This document shows, piece by piece, positions 7,944 through 15,694 of a stretch of DNA of 26,656 nt (position 1 is its first letter; each line of letters begins with the position of its first letter). Made by a program: the position numbers and the translations under genes. Origin of the DNA: Atopobium sp. Lineage in GTDB: Bacteria > Actinomycetota > Coriobacteriia > Coriobacteriales > Atopobiaceae. The stretch spans positions 1 to 26,656 of the forward strand of contig JABZHP010000012.1 in NCBI GenBank assembly GCA_015258785.1. Direction: 5' to 3'. A model generated the notes under the pieces. That model was given only the letters and a program-made list of their open reading frames with translations. It did not search any database and was not told the DNA's origin.

Positions 7944-8021
7944 GTCCCACTCCTTCCCGTAATTACTCGGACGAAGAACTTGATGAGACTATGTTTGCAC
8001 CCGAAGCCATTTGAAAAAAGA

Positions 8022-8041
8022 AGTAGCGCCCTCTGGGCGTC
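8022..8041 (-). terminator. Weak terminator-like hairpin after the LysR gene
   Basis: On the minus strand, CGCCC-AGA-GGGCG is followed a few bases later by CTTCTTTTTT. It lies between the predicted permease promoter and the permease start, so it could terminate read-through from the LysR gene or attenuate the permease message. The short stem makes this tentative. Confidence 0.3.
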
Positions 8042-8108
8042 AGATAAACCCGTAAGCGTAAAGGCTACAACCGCGAGCGGTAGTTAAATCTTTTTACATC
8101 TTTACCAA

Positions 8109-8136
8109 AATCTAATAACAGTTATGCAATTTTCAA
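8109..8136 (-). promoter_or_regulatory. Predicted promoter of the permease-amidohydrolase unit
   Basis: On the minus strand, TTGAAA (8131-8136), a 16 bp spacer and TAGATT (8109-8114), in an AT-rich stretch just after the LysR-type gene. Transcription would start near 8102, leaving a leader of about 160 nt. The surrounding sequence has two AGTTA direct repeats that could be regulator contacts. Confidence 0.4.
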
Positions 8137-8167
8137 ATAGTTAACGTACACAACTATGCATCAATCT

Positions 8168-9016
8168 TTAACTCAAATACTTTAAAAACTCTTCTGTAGT
8201 ACGCGACATCTCGCCTTTTACACGATGTGTAATAAAGACATTACGATGTACGGGAGTCTCCAGATGATGTACATCAATATCAAAATTTGTACCTTTTGTT
8301 GCCTCAAGTGGCAACAAACTTACACCAAGACCTGACTCTACCATGGACATAATGGTGAATGAATCCGATGACGCAAACGTCATGCGTGCGTTTTTGAGTT
8401 GCTTCTGAAGCAGAGGAGCCGTCTCAATATCAACAATAAAGGGCTCTTCAATAAGACGCTTAACAGGAATTGTCTCAAGGTCCTTCTCGTAGTGTCCCTT
8501 TTGAGAAACAACAATAACCTCATCATGATCAAATAAAGTTGAAGTAAATCCCTGCTCAGTTGCGCGGGTCATAGTAAAACTAATATCCACTTTACCCTTG
8601 CTAATAAGACGCAGGGCTTCGCCGTAGGTGCATTCGATAACTTCAACTTTGATGTTTGGATGGTCAGTCATGTACTTCTTCAGATGACCAGGCAGTGTTC
8701 GTGAAAGAAAGCTCGAAGGCGCCGCAATAACAAGGTTGCCCATCTCAATGGCACTGACGCGATTAACTTGATTGCTCAACTTGCTGTATGCCTGGCACAC
8801 CTCTTCTGCAACAGGCAAAAGCGTCTTTCCCTCAGGAGTCAGACTTACATAGCCACCATGCCTGTTAAACAAGCGGACATCCCACTCTTTTTCTAGACTT
8901 GCCACCATGCGACTAATAGACGACTGAGTGCATCCCAGCTCTTCTGCCGCCACTGTAAAGCTACTGTGATATGCCGCGGAAGTAAAAGCCTGGAATTTGT
9001 GCAGGTTGGTCTCCAT
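8168..9016 (-). CDS. LysR-family transcriptional regulator
   Basis: A 282-residue regulator with the N-terminal winged helix-turn-helix typical of LysR proteins (FTVAAEELGCTQSSISRMVASLEKEWDVRLFNR, about residues 19-51) and a two-lobed periplasmic-binding-like effector domain from about residue 90. Such proteins bind DNA as tetramers and switch a neighbouring operon in response to a small ligand. Here the neighbour is the permease-amidohydrolase pair, downstream on the same strand after 224 bp. The more usual divergent arrangement is absent. The ATG at 9016 has AGGGG seven bases upstream. The ligand is unknown; the substrate or product of the amidohydrolase is a fair guess. Confidence 0.92.
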   Translation of the reverse strand: METNLHKFQAFTSAAYHSSFTVAAEELGCTQSSISRMVASLEKEWDVRLFNRHGGYVSLTPEGKTLLPVAEEVCQAYSKLSNQVNRVSAIEMGNLVIAAPSSFLSRTLPGHLKKYMTDHPNIKVEVIECTYGEALRLISKGKVDISFTMTRATEQGFTSTLFDHDEVIVVSQKGHYEKDLETIPVKRLIEEPFIVDIETAPLLQKQLKNARMTFASSDSFTIMSMVESGLGVSLLPLEATKGTNFDIDVHHLETPVHRNVFITHRVKGEMSRTTEEFLKYLS

Positions 9017-9102
9017 ACTTGGCCCCTATTCAAGTACGTGGCCTAACAATTCACCCTTAAAAATATCATTCTACCTGCAAATTGGTAAATACCGTTTAAC
9101 GC

Positions 9103-9136
9103 AAAAAGACCCCGTGAACGGTATTCACGAGGTCTT
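9103..9136 (-). terminator. Terminator of ftsEX
   Basis: A 13 bp stem (AAGACCTCGTGAA / TTCACGGGGTCTT with one G-U pair) and a 5 nt loop, with a run of T at the end of the stem on the minus strand. It lies about 77 bp after the ftsX stop codon. Confidence 0.9.
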
Positions 9137-9213
9137 ACCTTGCAATCTTTATGCAAAAAACTTTCTTAATTGATACTTCACTTTGACAATTGAAGTACCA
9201 GGTTGCTTAGTTA

Positions 9214-10140
9214 CTATGCCTTCAGATAGCGGCCCATAGCAATAGCAGAGCCAAAGAGTCCCAGAAGCAAACCTAAGAGCAACAGAAGGCCACTCATACC
9301 CAGCATGACCGTTGTTGGAATAGCAAAGGTCAAGAAGGTCATGCTTTCTGCCATAACCGGGAGAAGCATGTGGGCTCCAACAACCAAAACGACAATGGCG
9401 AGAAGAGCGCCGATAAGAGCCTCAAGCACGCCTTCCATAAGGAATGGTCCGCGAATAAAGCTGTTAGATGCGCCGACCAGACGCATGATGGCAATCTCAC
9501 GACGGCGAGCGTTAATAGCAAGGCGAATGGTGTTGTTAATAAAGACAAAGGCAACAAACACCAGAAGTCCAACAAGGCCAATAGCGCCAATACGAATGTA
9601 TGCTGTTACGCTAAAGAGGCGCTCAACGGTCTCGCGACCATACTGAACATCACCGGATGGATTGCTCTTATTATCCGCAATGGCTGCAAAAGATGATGAA
9701 GAAGCAATGCGCTGGGCAACGTCTTGAACATCCTTAGGATCCTTGAGTTTGATCACAAGAGATGCAGGAATTGGATTCTGGCCATCAAGAGCAGAAACCG
9801 CATCAGAAGCATTGCGATAACTCATGGTTGTGCGGTACTCCTCAAGAGCCTGCTCTTTGCTCTTATAAGTTACAGACTCAACCGTATCCCAGCCTTGAAC
9901 TTCTTGCTGGAAAGCAGTTACTGCAGCCTGATCTGCATCATCAGAAAGAAATGCCTGGATAGTAACGCGGTTCTCGACACTTCCTACCATGTTCTCGATA
10001 AGAGCAGAGCCAAGAATAAACAGGCCGATGATGAACAGTGACAAGAAGATGGTTACGATTGCACCAAGAGCGGTAGACCAGTTCCTTTTAAAGTGGCTTC
10101 CGGCCTCATGCAGAGAATATCCAAAATTAGAGAGCCCCAT
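9214..10140 (-). CDS. ftsX: Cell division protein FtsX
   Basis: The membrane partner of FtsE. It has no transport role but transmits the FtsE ATPase cycle across the membrane to activate cell-wall hydrolases at the septum. About 308 residues: an N-terminal cytoplasmic stretch (GYSLHEAGSHFKRNW), one membrane helix, an extracellular domain of about 130 residues (VTIQAFLSDDAD onward), then three more helices, with the family motif ARRREIAIMRLVGAS before the third helix. Its start overlaps the end of ftsE. Two in-frame ATGs compete: 10149 is only 2 nt from GGAGG, while 10140 has an 11 nt gap but matches where homologues begin. A strong terminator follows. Confidence 0.95.
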   Translation of the reverse strand: MGLSNFGYSLHEAGSHFKRNWSTALGAIVTIFLSLFIIGLFILGSALIENMVGSVENRVTIQAFLSDDADQAAVTAFQQEVQGWDTVESVTYKSKEQALEEYRTTMSYRNASDAVSALDGQNPIPASLVIKLKDPKDVQDVAQRIASSSSFAAIADNKSNPSGDVQYGRETVERLFSVTAYIRIGAIGLVGLLVFVAFVFINNTIRLAINARRREIAIMRLVGASNSFIRGPFLMEGVLEALIGALLAIVVLVVGAHMLLPVMAESMTFLTFAIPTTVMLGMSGLLLLLGLLLGLFGSAIAMGRYLKA

Positions 10141-11155
10141 AGTAACCATAGCCTCCCTTCTCCTGGTCGCGGACAATGTGACCAGCCTCAAGTGCAATAA
10201 CGCGCTTACGCATAGAGTCAACCATCTCGCGATCGTGTGTTGCCATTACAACCGTAGTGCCCGCACGGTTAATGCGGTCAAGAAGCTTCATAATGCCCAG
10301 AGAAATTGCTGGGTCCAAGTTACCCGTAGGCTCGTCGCAGATAAGCAGTGGTGGGCGGTTAACCATTGCGCGAGCAACAGAAACACGCTGCTGCTCACCA
10401 CCAGAAAGCTGGTCTGGGTAAGCGCTCATCTTTTGACTAAGACCTACCAGACGCAGAACCTCTGGAACCTGAATATCAATAACAGGACGAGGCTTGCCAA
10501 TGCACTCAAGTGCAAAGGAAACGTTCTCATAGACGGTCTTATCGGGCAGAAGCTTAAAGTCCTGGAAGACGGTACCAATCTGACGACGCAGATAAGGAAC
10601 CTTGGAGTTACGCATACGTGTAAGGTCCTGACCAGCAACAATAACCTGTCCGTGAGTTGCCTTCTGCTCACGCGTGATAAGACGCAAGAGAGATGACTTA
10701 CCGGAACCAGAGTGTCCAACTACAAAGACAAACTCACCTGGGTAGATATCAGCGCTGATGTTGTCCAGCGCAGGACGATTTGGCTGCGATGGATACACAA
10801 GCGAAGCGTTCTTGAAAGAAATGGTTGGAGTACCAGTACGCTCTACCTTAGGTGCATCTTGAGCTAGATCTGCAAAAAACTTTGCACGATCAAGAGGTGC
10901 CTGCTCAGGGTTGTTTTGCTGCTCAGCAGTTACCACGTGTACAGCTTCTGCTCCAGAAGCAAATGGATCAGATACAGTTGTTACAGGTTCAGCAGCCTGG
11001 GCCACTGGCACATCAGCAGAAAAGTCCTGAGTTTCAACTTGATCAGCTACAACGTCTTGCTGGTCAAGCTGGTTCAGATCATCCTGAGAAATTACCCCAA
11101 AACGGTCATCAAACGAGGACTCCTGTTGCTCATCAGTGCGAAAATGATTAGCCAC
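10127..11155 (-). CDS. ftsE: Cell division ATP-binding protein FtsE with long N-terminal extension
   Basis: The ABC-type ATPase of the FtsEX septal complex. The ATPase core begins near residue 111 (TISFKNASLVYP) and is complete: Walker A GHSGSGKS (147-154), Q-loop VFQDFKLLP, signature LSGGEQQR, Walker B LLICDEPTGNLD and switch histidine MATHD. FtsE is usually about 220-230 residues, but this one has 342. The extra 109 N-terminal residues are rich in Gln, Asp, Glu and Val and poor in lysine, so probably disordered. The extension looks real: its GTG start at 11155 has AAGGAG five bases upstream, and no in-frame ATG lies near the usual start. It overlaps ftsX. Confidence 0.95.
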   Translation of the reverse strand: MANHFRTDEQQESSFDDRFGVISQDDLNQLDQQDVVADQVETQDFSADVPVAQAAEPVTTVSDPFASGAEAVHVVTAEQQNNPEQAPLDRAKFFADLAQDAPKVERTGTPTISFKNASLVYPSQPNRPALDNISADIYPGEFVFVVGHSGSGKSSLLRLITREQKATHGQVIVAGQDLTRMRNSKVPYLRRQIGTVFQDFKLLPDKTVYENVSFALECIGKPRPVIDIQVPEVLRLVGLSQKMSAYPDQLSGGEQQRVSVARAMVNRPPLLICDEPTGNLDPAISLGIMKLLDRINRAGTTVVMATHDREMVDSMRKRVIALEAGHIVRDQEKGGYGYYGAL

Positions 11156-11245
11156 AGTTGCTCCTTTTCTTACTCCGAAGAGACAGATACAGAATTTATT
11201 TTACCAAAAGTGCAGGTATGTTATACGTCACGCAGTTCATCCACA

Positions 11246-11279
11246 GAAAAACCGCCTCTTCTTTTCAGAAAAAGCGGTC
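11246..11279 (-). terminator. Terminator of the sugar operon, upstream of ftsE
   Basis: On the minus strand, ACCGCTTTTTCT-GAAA-AGAAGAGGCGGT is fully paired (two G-U pairs) around a GAAA tetraloop and is followed by TTTTTCTG. It lies just after the KDPG-aldolase-like gene and isolates it from ftsE. Confidence 0.88.
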
Positions 11280-11303
11280 TAACAATCGCAAGAAAAGCGT
11301 TAC

Positions 11304-11954
11304 TTATGCAGTCTGCATCTTTGCACGTGTCTCATCAATGATGGCACGCACCTTAGATGCGTTAGCTGCAATCTCCTCTTTTGAGCCCTTAGTAAGCAGG
11401 CTTCCCATGCCGCAGCAATCAACGCCACGCTTAAGCCACTCAGCAAGGTTGTCAAGATTAATGCCGCCAGAAGCCATCAGAGGCATCCAAGGAGTTGGAG
11501 TCTTAAAGAGGTTAATCAGCTCAGGACCATAGACGTTAGAAATGGGGAAGCACTTAATAAAGGCAGCGCCCATCTCAAGACTGTGGTTTGCCTCGGTCAT
11601 AGTAGTGCAACCAGGTGCGTAAGGAATCTGATACAGGTTACACATACGAGCAACCTCATCAGAGCCGCAGTTAGCAACAATGAACTGAGCGCCAGCCATA
11701 ATAGCAAGACGAGCAGTTGTTGGCTCCATAACGGTACCTGCACCAACAATCATCTTGTCGCCAAGACGCTCTCTAATTGCTGCAATAACCTCGCCTGCGT
11801 TTGGCAGGGTGTAGCTAATCTCCATTGCATGAACGCCGCCTTCTGCAAGACCCTCAGCAATTTCAATACCACGCTCAACTGTTGGGACGCGAACAACTGC
11901 AAACGCACAGGTATCTACCAGCGCCTGAGAAACAGCAGCTTTCTGCATCTTCAT
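11304..11954 (-). CDS. KDPG/KHG-aldolase-family protein
   Basis: A class I aldolase of the KDPG family, 216 residues, forming a single TIM barrel. The family cleaves 2-keto-3-deoxy sugar acid phosphates to pyruvate plus an aldehyde. The Schiff-base lysine is in FIKCFP (Lys134), the catalytic glutamate in MEISYTLP (Glu45), with GAGTV (71-75) and the phosphate-loop-like ASGGINLDN. The arginine common four residues after the glutamate (E-V-T-L-R-T-P in KDPG aldolases) is Thr49 here, and the usual VSPG is VANCG, so the substrate may not be KDPG. The ATG at 11954 lies 9 nt after AAGGAG; the ATG at 11963 overlaps that site. It is the last gene of the sugar operon. Confidence 0.88.
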   Translation of the reverse strand: MKMQKAAVSQALVDTCAFAVVRVPTVERGIEIAEGLAEGGVHAMEISYTLPNAGEVIAAIRERLGDKMIVGAGTVMEPTTARLAIMAGAQFIVANCGSDEVARMCNLYQIPYAPGCTTMTEANHSLEMGAAFIKCFPISNVYGPELINLFKTPTPWMPLMASGGINLDNLAEWLKRGVDCCGMGSLLTKGSKEEIAANASKVRAIIDETRAKMQTA

Positions 11955-12027
11955 ATACAACATCTCCTTGTAAATGTATCTCGCTCTTCCCTATTGAGCT
12001 GGCGAGAAACCCGTCAATTTTTGATTC

Positions 12028-12924
12028 TTAGTTATGAACAATTCCGTAATGGTCAAGCATTGCATAGATCTTCTCGTCAACACCCTCTGCAACCTCAGTA
12101 ACAGGGAAACGAGCAGGACCAACAGGGTATCCTGCAAGCTCAAGAGAACGCTTGAGCGTCTGAGGAGTGCTTCCAAGGTGAAGGATGTCGCGAATTGGCT
12201 CAATCTCTGCCTGCAGGCGAGCCGCTTCCTCTGCATTTCCTGCCTCAAGAGCCTTCCAAAGGTCAACAACGACCTTGGTAATAAGGTTTGCGGTACCTGC
12301 AATAGTACCCTGAGCTCCAAGAGCATGAGCCTCAGAGATCTTTCCGTCAGAGCCCACAAGAACGTCAACATCATGGCCAGCAGCGACATCCAGATAATCC
12401 TTGAGGTTATCAATGTTGCCAGAGCTGTCCTTGATACCCTTGATATTCTCAATGGTTACCAGCTGCTCAACTGCCTCTTTAGAGATATTTTTGCCGGTAC
12501 CCTTAGGAATGTTGTACAGAAGGACGGGAATCTTAACGCTTGCTGCAACGGTTTTGAAGTACTCAACCAGCTGCTGGTCAGAAATTCCCAGGAAGTAAGG
12601 GTTGATGACAGAAAGTGCGTCTGCACCAATTGCCTCTGCCTCACGGCTCATATAGAGAGCTTCTTTTGTTGAGCAAGCACCAGTTCCTACGTAAACAGGG
12701 AGACGAACTGCGGTTTTCTCGATAATAAACTTGGAGAACTTGATTTTCTCGTCAGGGTTGCAAACGTGGAACTCACCGTTAGAGCCAAACGTAAAGATGC
12801 CGTCAGCGCCCTCGGAGATAAGCTTTTCTAGAAGCTGCTCAGCTGCATCATAGTTGATGGACTGCTCTTCGTCGCGGTTAAACGGCGTGACCATAGGAAC
12901 AATAACGCCCTTAAATGTTGACAT
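12028..12924 (-). CDS. DHDPS/N-acetylneuraminate lyase-family aldolase
   Basis: A pyruvate-dependent class I aldolase, 298 residues. The TIM-barrel family motifs are present: VPMVTPF near the N-terminus, GSNGE (47-51, GTTGE in DapA), YNIP (catalytic Tyr137) and GIKDSSGN with Schiff-base Lys165. DapA has arginine five residues after the tyrosine (YNVPSRTG), where it binds the semialdehyde carboxylate. Here the position is Gly142 (YNIPKGTG), so a role in lysine synthesis is unlikely and a 2-keto-3-deoxy sugar acid aldolase is more plausible. The ATG at 12924 has AGAGGAG five bases upstream; a longer frame to 13011 lacks family similarity. It sits 38 bp after the isomerase gene. Confidence 0.88.
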   Translation of the reverse strand: MSTFKGVIVPMVTPFNRDEEQSINYDAAEQLLEKLISEGADGIFTFGSNGEFHVCNPDEKIKFSKFIIEKTAVRLPVYVGTGACSTKEALYMSREAEAIGADALSVINPYFLGISDQQLVEYFKTVAASVKIPVLLYNIPKGTGKNISKEAVEQLVTIENIKGIKDSSGNIDNLKDYLDVAAGHDVDVLVGSDGKISEAHALGAQGTIAGTANLITKVVVDLWKALEAGNAEEAARLQAEIEPIRDILHLGSTPQTLKRSLELAGYPVGPARFPVTEVAEGVDEKIYAMLDHYGIVHN

Positions 12925-12962
12925 GCAAACTCCTCTGTGCGTATTGCAGTGTTTATCTGGGG

Positions 12963-13571
12963 TTATTTGCCCTCGCGAATGGACGCGCCAAGAGCTCCAC
13001 CGGGATGCCACTTAACGTACTGCTCTGGGTTAAGGCCATACTCGTTTTGAAGCAGGATAGAGAGGCACTGGAGCTCCATAATCTCAGCAAGAATTGAGGC
13101 ACGTGGAGGCTTGTTCATGGAATCGCCCTCCTGCTCAACACCTGCAATAAGGGCAACTTCGGCCTCGTTTGCCAGCCACGAGTTAGGATTTCCGGTCAGC
13201 GCAATAATGTGCACGCCAACGTTTTTGAGGCAGGTAACGGTAGCCTTGAGCTCGCCTGTCTCGCCGGAGTTGGAAATAGCAATGACTACGTCACCAGGAC
13301 GAGTCTGACCAGCAGATCCATGGACGCACTCGGTGCCGTGAAGCTCGTAGGTTGGAGTTCCAGTTGACGAGAAAAGCGATGCAGCATAACCGGAGACGTG
13401 ACCTGGCTTACCAATACCGGTTACGTGCAGACGGCCGCCCTTTGCCTCTGCATCCAAAATAAGCTTTTTAGCTGCAGAAAGCGCATCAAAATCAATGCTC
13501 TCTACATACTGATGAAGCGACTTTCCCACAATGGAGAGAAACTCCTGAACCTGCTCTTTTTCAGTTGCCAT
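12963..13571 (-). CDS. SIS-domain sugar phosphate isomerase (KpsF/GutQ-like, no CBS)
   Basis: A 202-residue aldose-ketose phosphate isomerase-like protein. Phosphate-binding loops GIGKPGH (52-58) and ISNSGE (99-104) define the SIS fold. HGSAG (His84) and HPGGALG (His189) match the catalytic histidines of arabinose-5-phosphate isomerases. Unlike E. coli KdsD and GutQ (about 320 residues), the protein ends right after HPGGALG and lacks the paired CBS domains. The PTSSTT stretch of those enzymes is NKPPRAS here, so another substrate is likely. AAGGAG lies five bases before the ATG. It lies between the membrane protein gene and the DHDPS-family aldolase, so it probably acts on the imported sugar phosphate before aldol cleavage. 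Confidence 0.88.
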   Translation of the reverse strand: MATEKEQVQEFLSIVGKSLHQYVESIDFDALSAAKKLILDAEAKGGRLHVTGIGKPGHVSGYAASLFSSTGTPTYELHGTECVHGSAGQTRPGDVVIAISNSGETGELKATVTCLKNVGVHIIALTGNPNSWLANEAEVALIAGVEQEGDSMNKPPRASILAEIMELQCLSILLQNEYGLNPEQYVKWHPGGALGASIREGK

Positions 13572-13627
13572 TACAACTCCTTATCTGTCTGTGAGGCAGC
13601 GCTCAAAGACACTTACTACATGCTGAG

Positions 13628-14227
13628 CTAACGCGTCTCTTTGACCTTATGCTGAGCCATAAGCTGCTCAATCTGCTCTTGAATTTGATCGAGAGCGTTG
13701 GCCATAAAAGGACGGTTAATGTCTACAAATTCAAATCCGGAAGGATGGCTTACCCAAGCGCCTTCAAGAAGCAGGCGGAGCGCCTTGCCCTGTCGAATGA
13801 GTTTGTAGCTTTTAATCTTGGTATAAGGAACGACAAGTGCTTTTCTCTTGTCGGATTTTGCAAAGATACATACGTTTTTCTGTCCAAAATCAATAACATG
13901 AATGCCGCTGGCAAAACGACTAAAGCGTTTTCCCATGGCTCGTGATGCAAACCACGTAATGGTGAGTCCTGCAATAACACCAACAAGACCCAAAATATTG
14001 CCGCTTACATTGGCGTAAACCCAAAAGAAAAATGTCAGAGCAAGAGCAGCAAACGCCAGGAGCAAGTACAGAATTCCCTGAACCATCAAACGAGTTCTAT
14101 CTTCAAGAACTTCTAGAACTAACTGATCTTTGGGAAGCTCTGGAGCAGGCTGTTTGTCAACGCTGAGGCCAAACATATCGCCAAGCACTGACTCAGTAAC
14201 ACTTTTGTTGTTCTTCTCGTCTGCCAT
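13628..14227 (-). CDS. Two-helix membrane protein with PH-like cytoplasmic domain, unknown function
   Basis: 199 residues. The N-terminal 45 residues are polar. Two membrane helices follow (about 48-73 and 77-97), then a basic link (RAMGKRFSRF) and a mixed beta/alpha domain (about 105-185) whose pattern of alternating strands (KALVVPYTKIKSYKLIRQG, ALRLLLEG) and final amphipathic helix recall bacterial PH-like/YcxB-type domains. The family is not firmly recognised. The gene starts after the hairpin that follows the EIIC gene (AAGGAA before the ATG) and is followed 56 bp later by the isomerase. It may be an accessory factor of the PTS or an unrelated passenger. Confidence 0.7.
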   Translation of the reverse strand: MADEKNNKSVTESVLGDMFGLSVDKQPAPELPKDQLVLEVLEDRTRLMVQGILYLLLAFAALALTFFFWVYANVSGNILGLVGVIAGLTITWFASRAMGKRFSRFASGIHVIDFGQKNVCIFAKSDKRKALVVPYTKIKSYKLIRQGKALRLLLEGAWVSHPSGFEFVDINRPFMANALDQIQEQIEQLMAQHKVKETR

Positions 14228-14250
14228 GTTTTTCCTTGTTGTGAAGCTTT

Positions 14251-14285
14251 TAAAAGGGCGCCCGCGGGCTTTCCACGAGCGCCCT
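14251..14285 (-). terminator. Terminator-like hairpin between EIIC and downstream genes
   Basis: On the minus strand, arms AGGGCGC and GCGCCCT enclose a loop that pairs further (CGTGG with CCGCG) and are followed by TTTTA. It lies about 41 bp after the EIIC stop codon and 24 bp before the next start codon. It may set a lower level of read-through into the isomerase-aldolase half of the operon. Confidence 0.7.
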
Positions 14286-14326
14286 AAGAAACCGTAGAGC
14301 TGAGTAGGTGCTACAGAAATCTAGGC

Positions 14327-15634
14327 TTAGGCAAGACCAAAGAGTGAGCCGATGCCGTAGATGATAGAACCAACGATGTTGTAGTCAACGTTAGGGAAGG
14401 ATGCCTCTGCAATTCCCAGCTGAGCAAATGCAGGATAGAGAATCAGAGGACCAGCGGTCAGGAAGATACCAACCAGGAAGGAGCCAAGAAGAGCACCGCG
14501 CCATCCACCGTAAGCGTAACCACAAACGCCGCAAGTACCACCAGAGAAGAAGCAGATGCCTGCTGCAGGAATCATGATGGTTGGGCTGTGGAATGCAACC
14601 ATAAGTGCCATTGCAACAAGGCCGCCAAGGAAGGAGCCAATGAAGCCGATGATGACAGCGTTTGGTGCAAATGGGAAGATTGCAGGGCAGTCGACTGCAG
14701 GACGTGCATCTGGAATGAGCTTCTCGGAGATACCGACAAATGCAGCGGTAATCTCAGCAATGAACTGACGGACGCCGTAAACAAGAACGGACATACCAGC
14801 AGCAAACTGAAGACCAGCAAGGAAAGGCCAAATCCACCACATATCGTTACCAAAATAGCTGGTGAATGGCTTGTTGTTTGCAAGGGTGTCGCCAAAGTGA
14901 CCGGTGACAAGGCATGCAATAGTAACAACGTAGAACAGAACAATCATGAAGAGAGCAACAGAGAAGACAAAGTCCTTGAAGAGCTTGAAGAACTCTGGGA
15001 GCTCCTTAGCTTCCTTCTCGCCCTCCTCCTCATTCTTCTTAGCAAAGAGCTTTCCAACGTAACCGGAGAATGCATAACCAATGCAGTTGAAGTGGCCGAT
15101 TGCGATGGAATCTCCACCAACAAGCTTGTTTACGAATGGCTGGCACAACGAAGGTAGCGCAGCACCGCAGAAGCCGAGAATGACACCACCAAGAACAATG
15201 GTGACCCACATTGGGAGACCAAGAGCAATGAAGACCAGTGCGAGTACGCAGGAGAAGTACAGGAAGTGCTGACCAGTCAAGAAGACGGACTTGAATGGGG
15301 TAATCTTGGCAAACACAAGGTTCATGATGAAGCCAAGGACCATTACAAGAGCAACCTCAGTACCATAGGTATTCAGTGCAAGAGCAGTTGCGACCTCAAC
15401 CTGGGTTACAACGCCCTTAACAGCGAATGCACGACTAAACATGTCGCTGAAGATGTTAACCTGAGCGGACATAGCGCTAGAACCAATGTTGAAGATCATG
15501 AAGCCAATAATGGTCTTCACAGTTCCGGAGAAGACGTCCACAGCGGACTTCTTCTGCAGCAAGAGGCCGACAAGAGCAATAATGCCCATGATGACGGCTG
15601 TGTCTCTGAGCTGCATGAGAATTGCATTGAGCAT
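14327..15634 (-). CDS. PTS EIIC, ascorbate (UlaA/SgaT) family
   Basis: A 435-residue polytopic membrane permease that takes up a sugar or sugar acid while EIIB phosphorylates it. It has around ten hydrophobic helices and family-like stretches such as GLLLQKKSAVDVFSGTVKTIIGFMIFNIG near the N-terminus, FLTGQHFLYFS, and a conserved-looking C-terminal gating region (GGTCGVCGYAYGGWRGALLGS). Length is normal for the family. An acidic cytoplasmic loop (NEEEGEKEAKE) is clear. The ATG at 15634 has AAAGGGA upstream. EIIB and EIIA genes precede it. The downstream enzymes are not those of the ascorbate pathway (no UlaG, UlaD, UlaE or UlaF), so L-ascorbate is probably not the substrate. Confidence 0.93.
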   Translation of the reverse strand: MLNAILMQLRDTAVIMGIIALVGLLLQKKSAVDVFSGTVKTIIGFMIFNIGSSAMSAQVNIFSDMFSRAFAVKGVVTQVEVATALALNTYGTEVALVMVLGFIMNLVFAKITPFKSVFLTGQHFLYFSCVLALVFIALGLPMWVTIVLGGVILGFCGAALPSLCQPFVNKLVGGDSIAIGHFNCIGYAFSGYVGKLFAKKNEEEGEKEAKELPEFFKLFKDFVFSVALFMIVLFYVVTIACLVTGHFGDTLANNKPFTSYFGNDMWWIWPFLAGLQFAAGMSVLVYGVRQFIAEITAAFVGISEKLIPDARPAVDCPAIFPFAPNAVIIGFIGSFLGGLVAMALMVAFHSPTIMIPAAGICFFSGGTCGVCGYAYGGWRGALLGSFLVGIFLTAGPLILYPAFAQLGIAEASFPNVDYNIVGSIIYGIGSLFGLA

Positions 15635-15694
15635 GCGTAATCCCTTTCAGCAAATAAACCGACGAACCTACTCAGATAAGTTCTCTAAATCAAG

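Noticed and set aside
7944..8167. Riboswitch in the permease leader
   Set aside because: Two small hairpins are present, but no conserved aptamer core of a known amino acid riboswitch could be recognised.
12028..12924. Assignment as lysine biosynthesis dapA
   Set aside because: The substrate arginine is glycine (YNIPKGTG) and the gene is embedded in a PTS operon.
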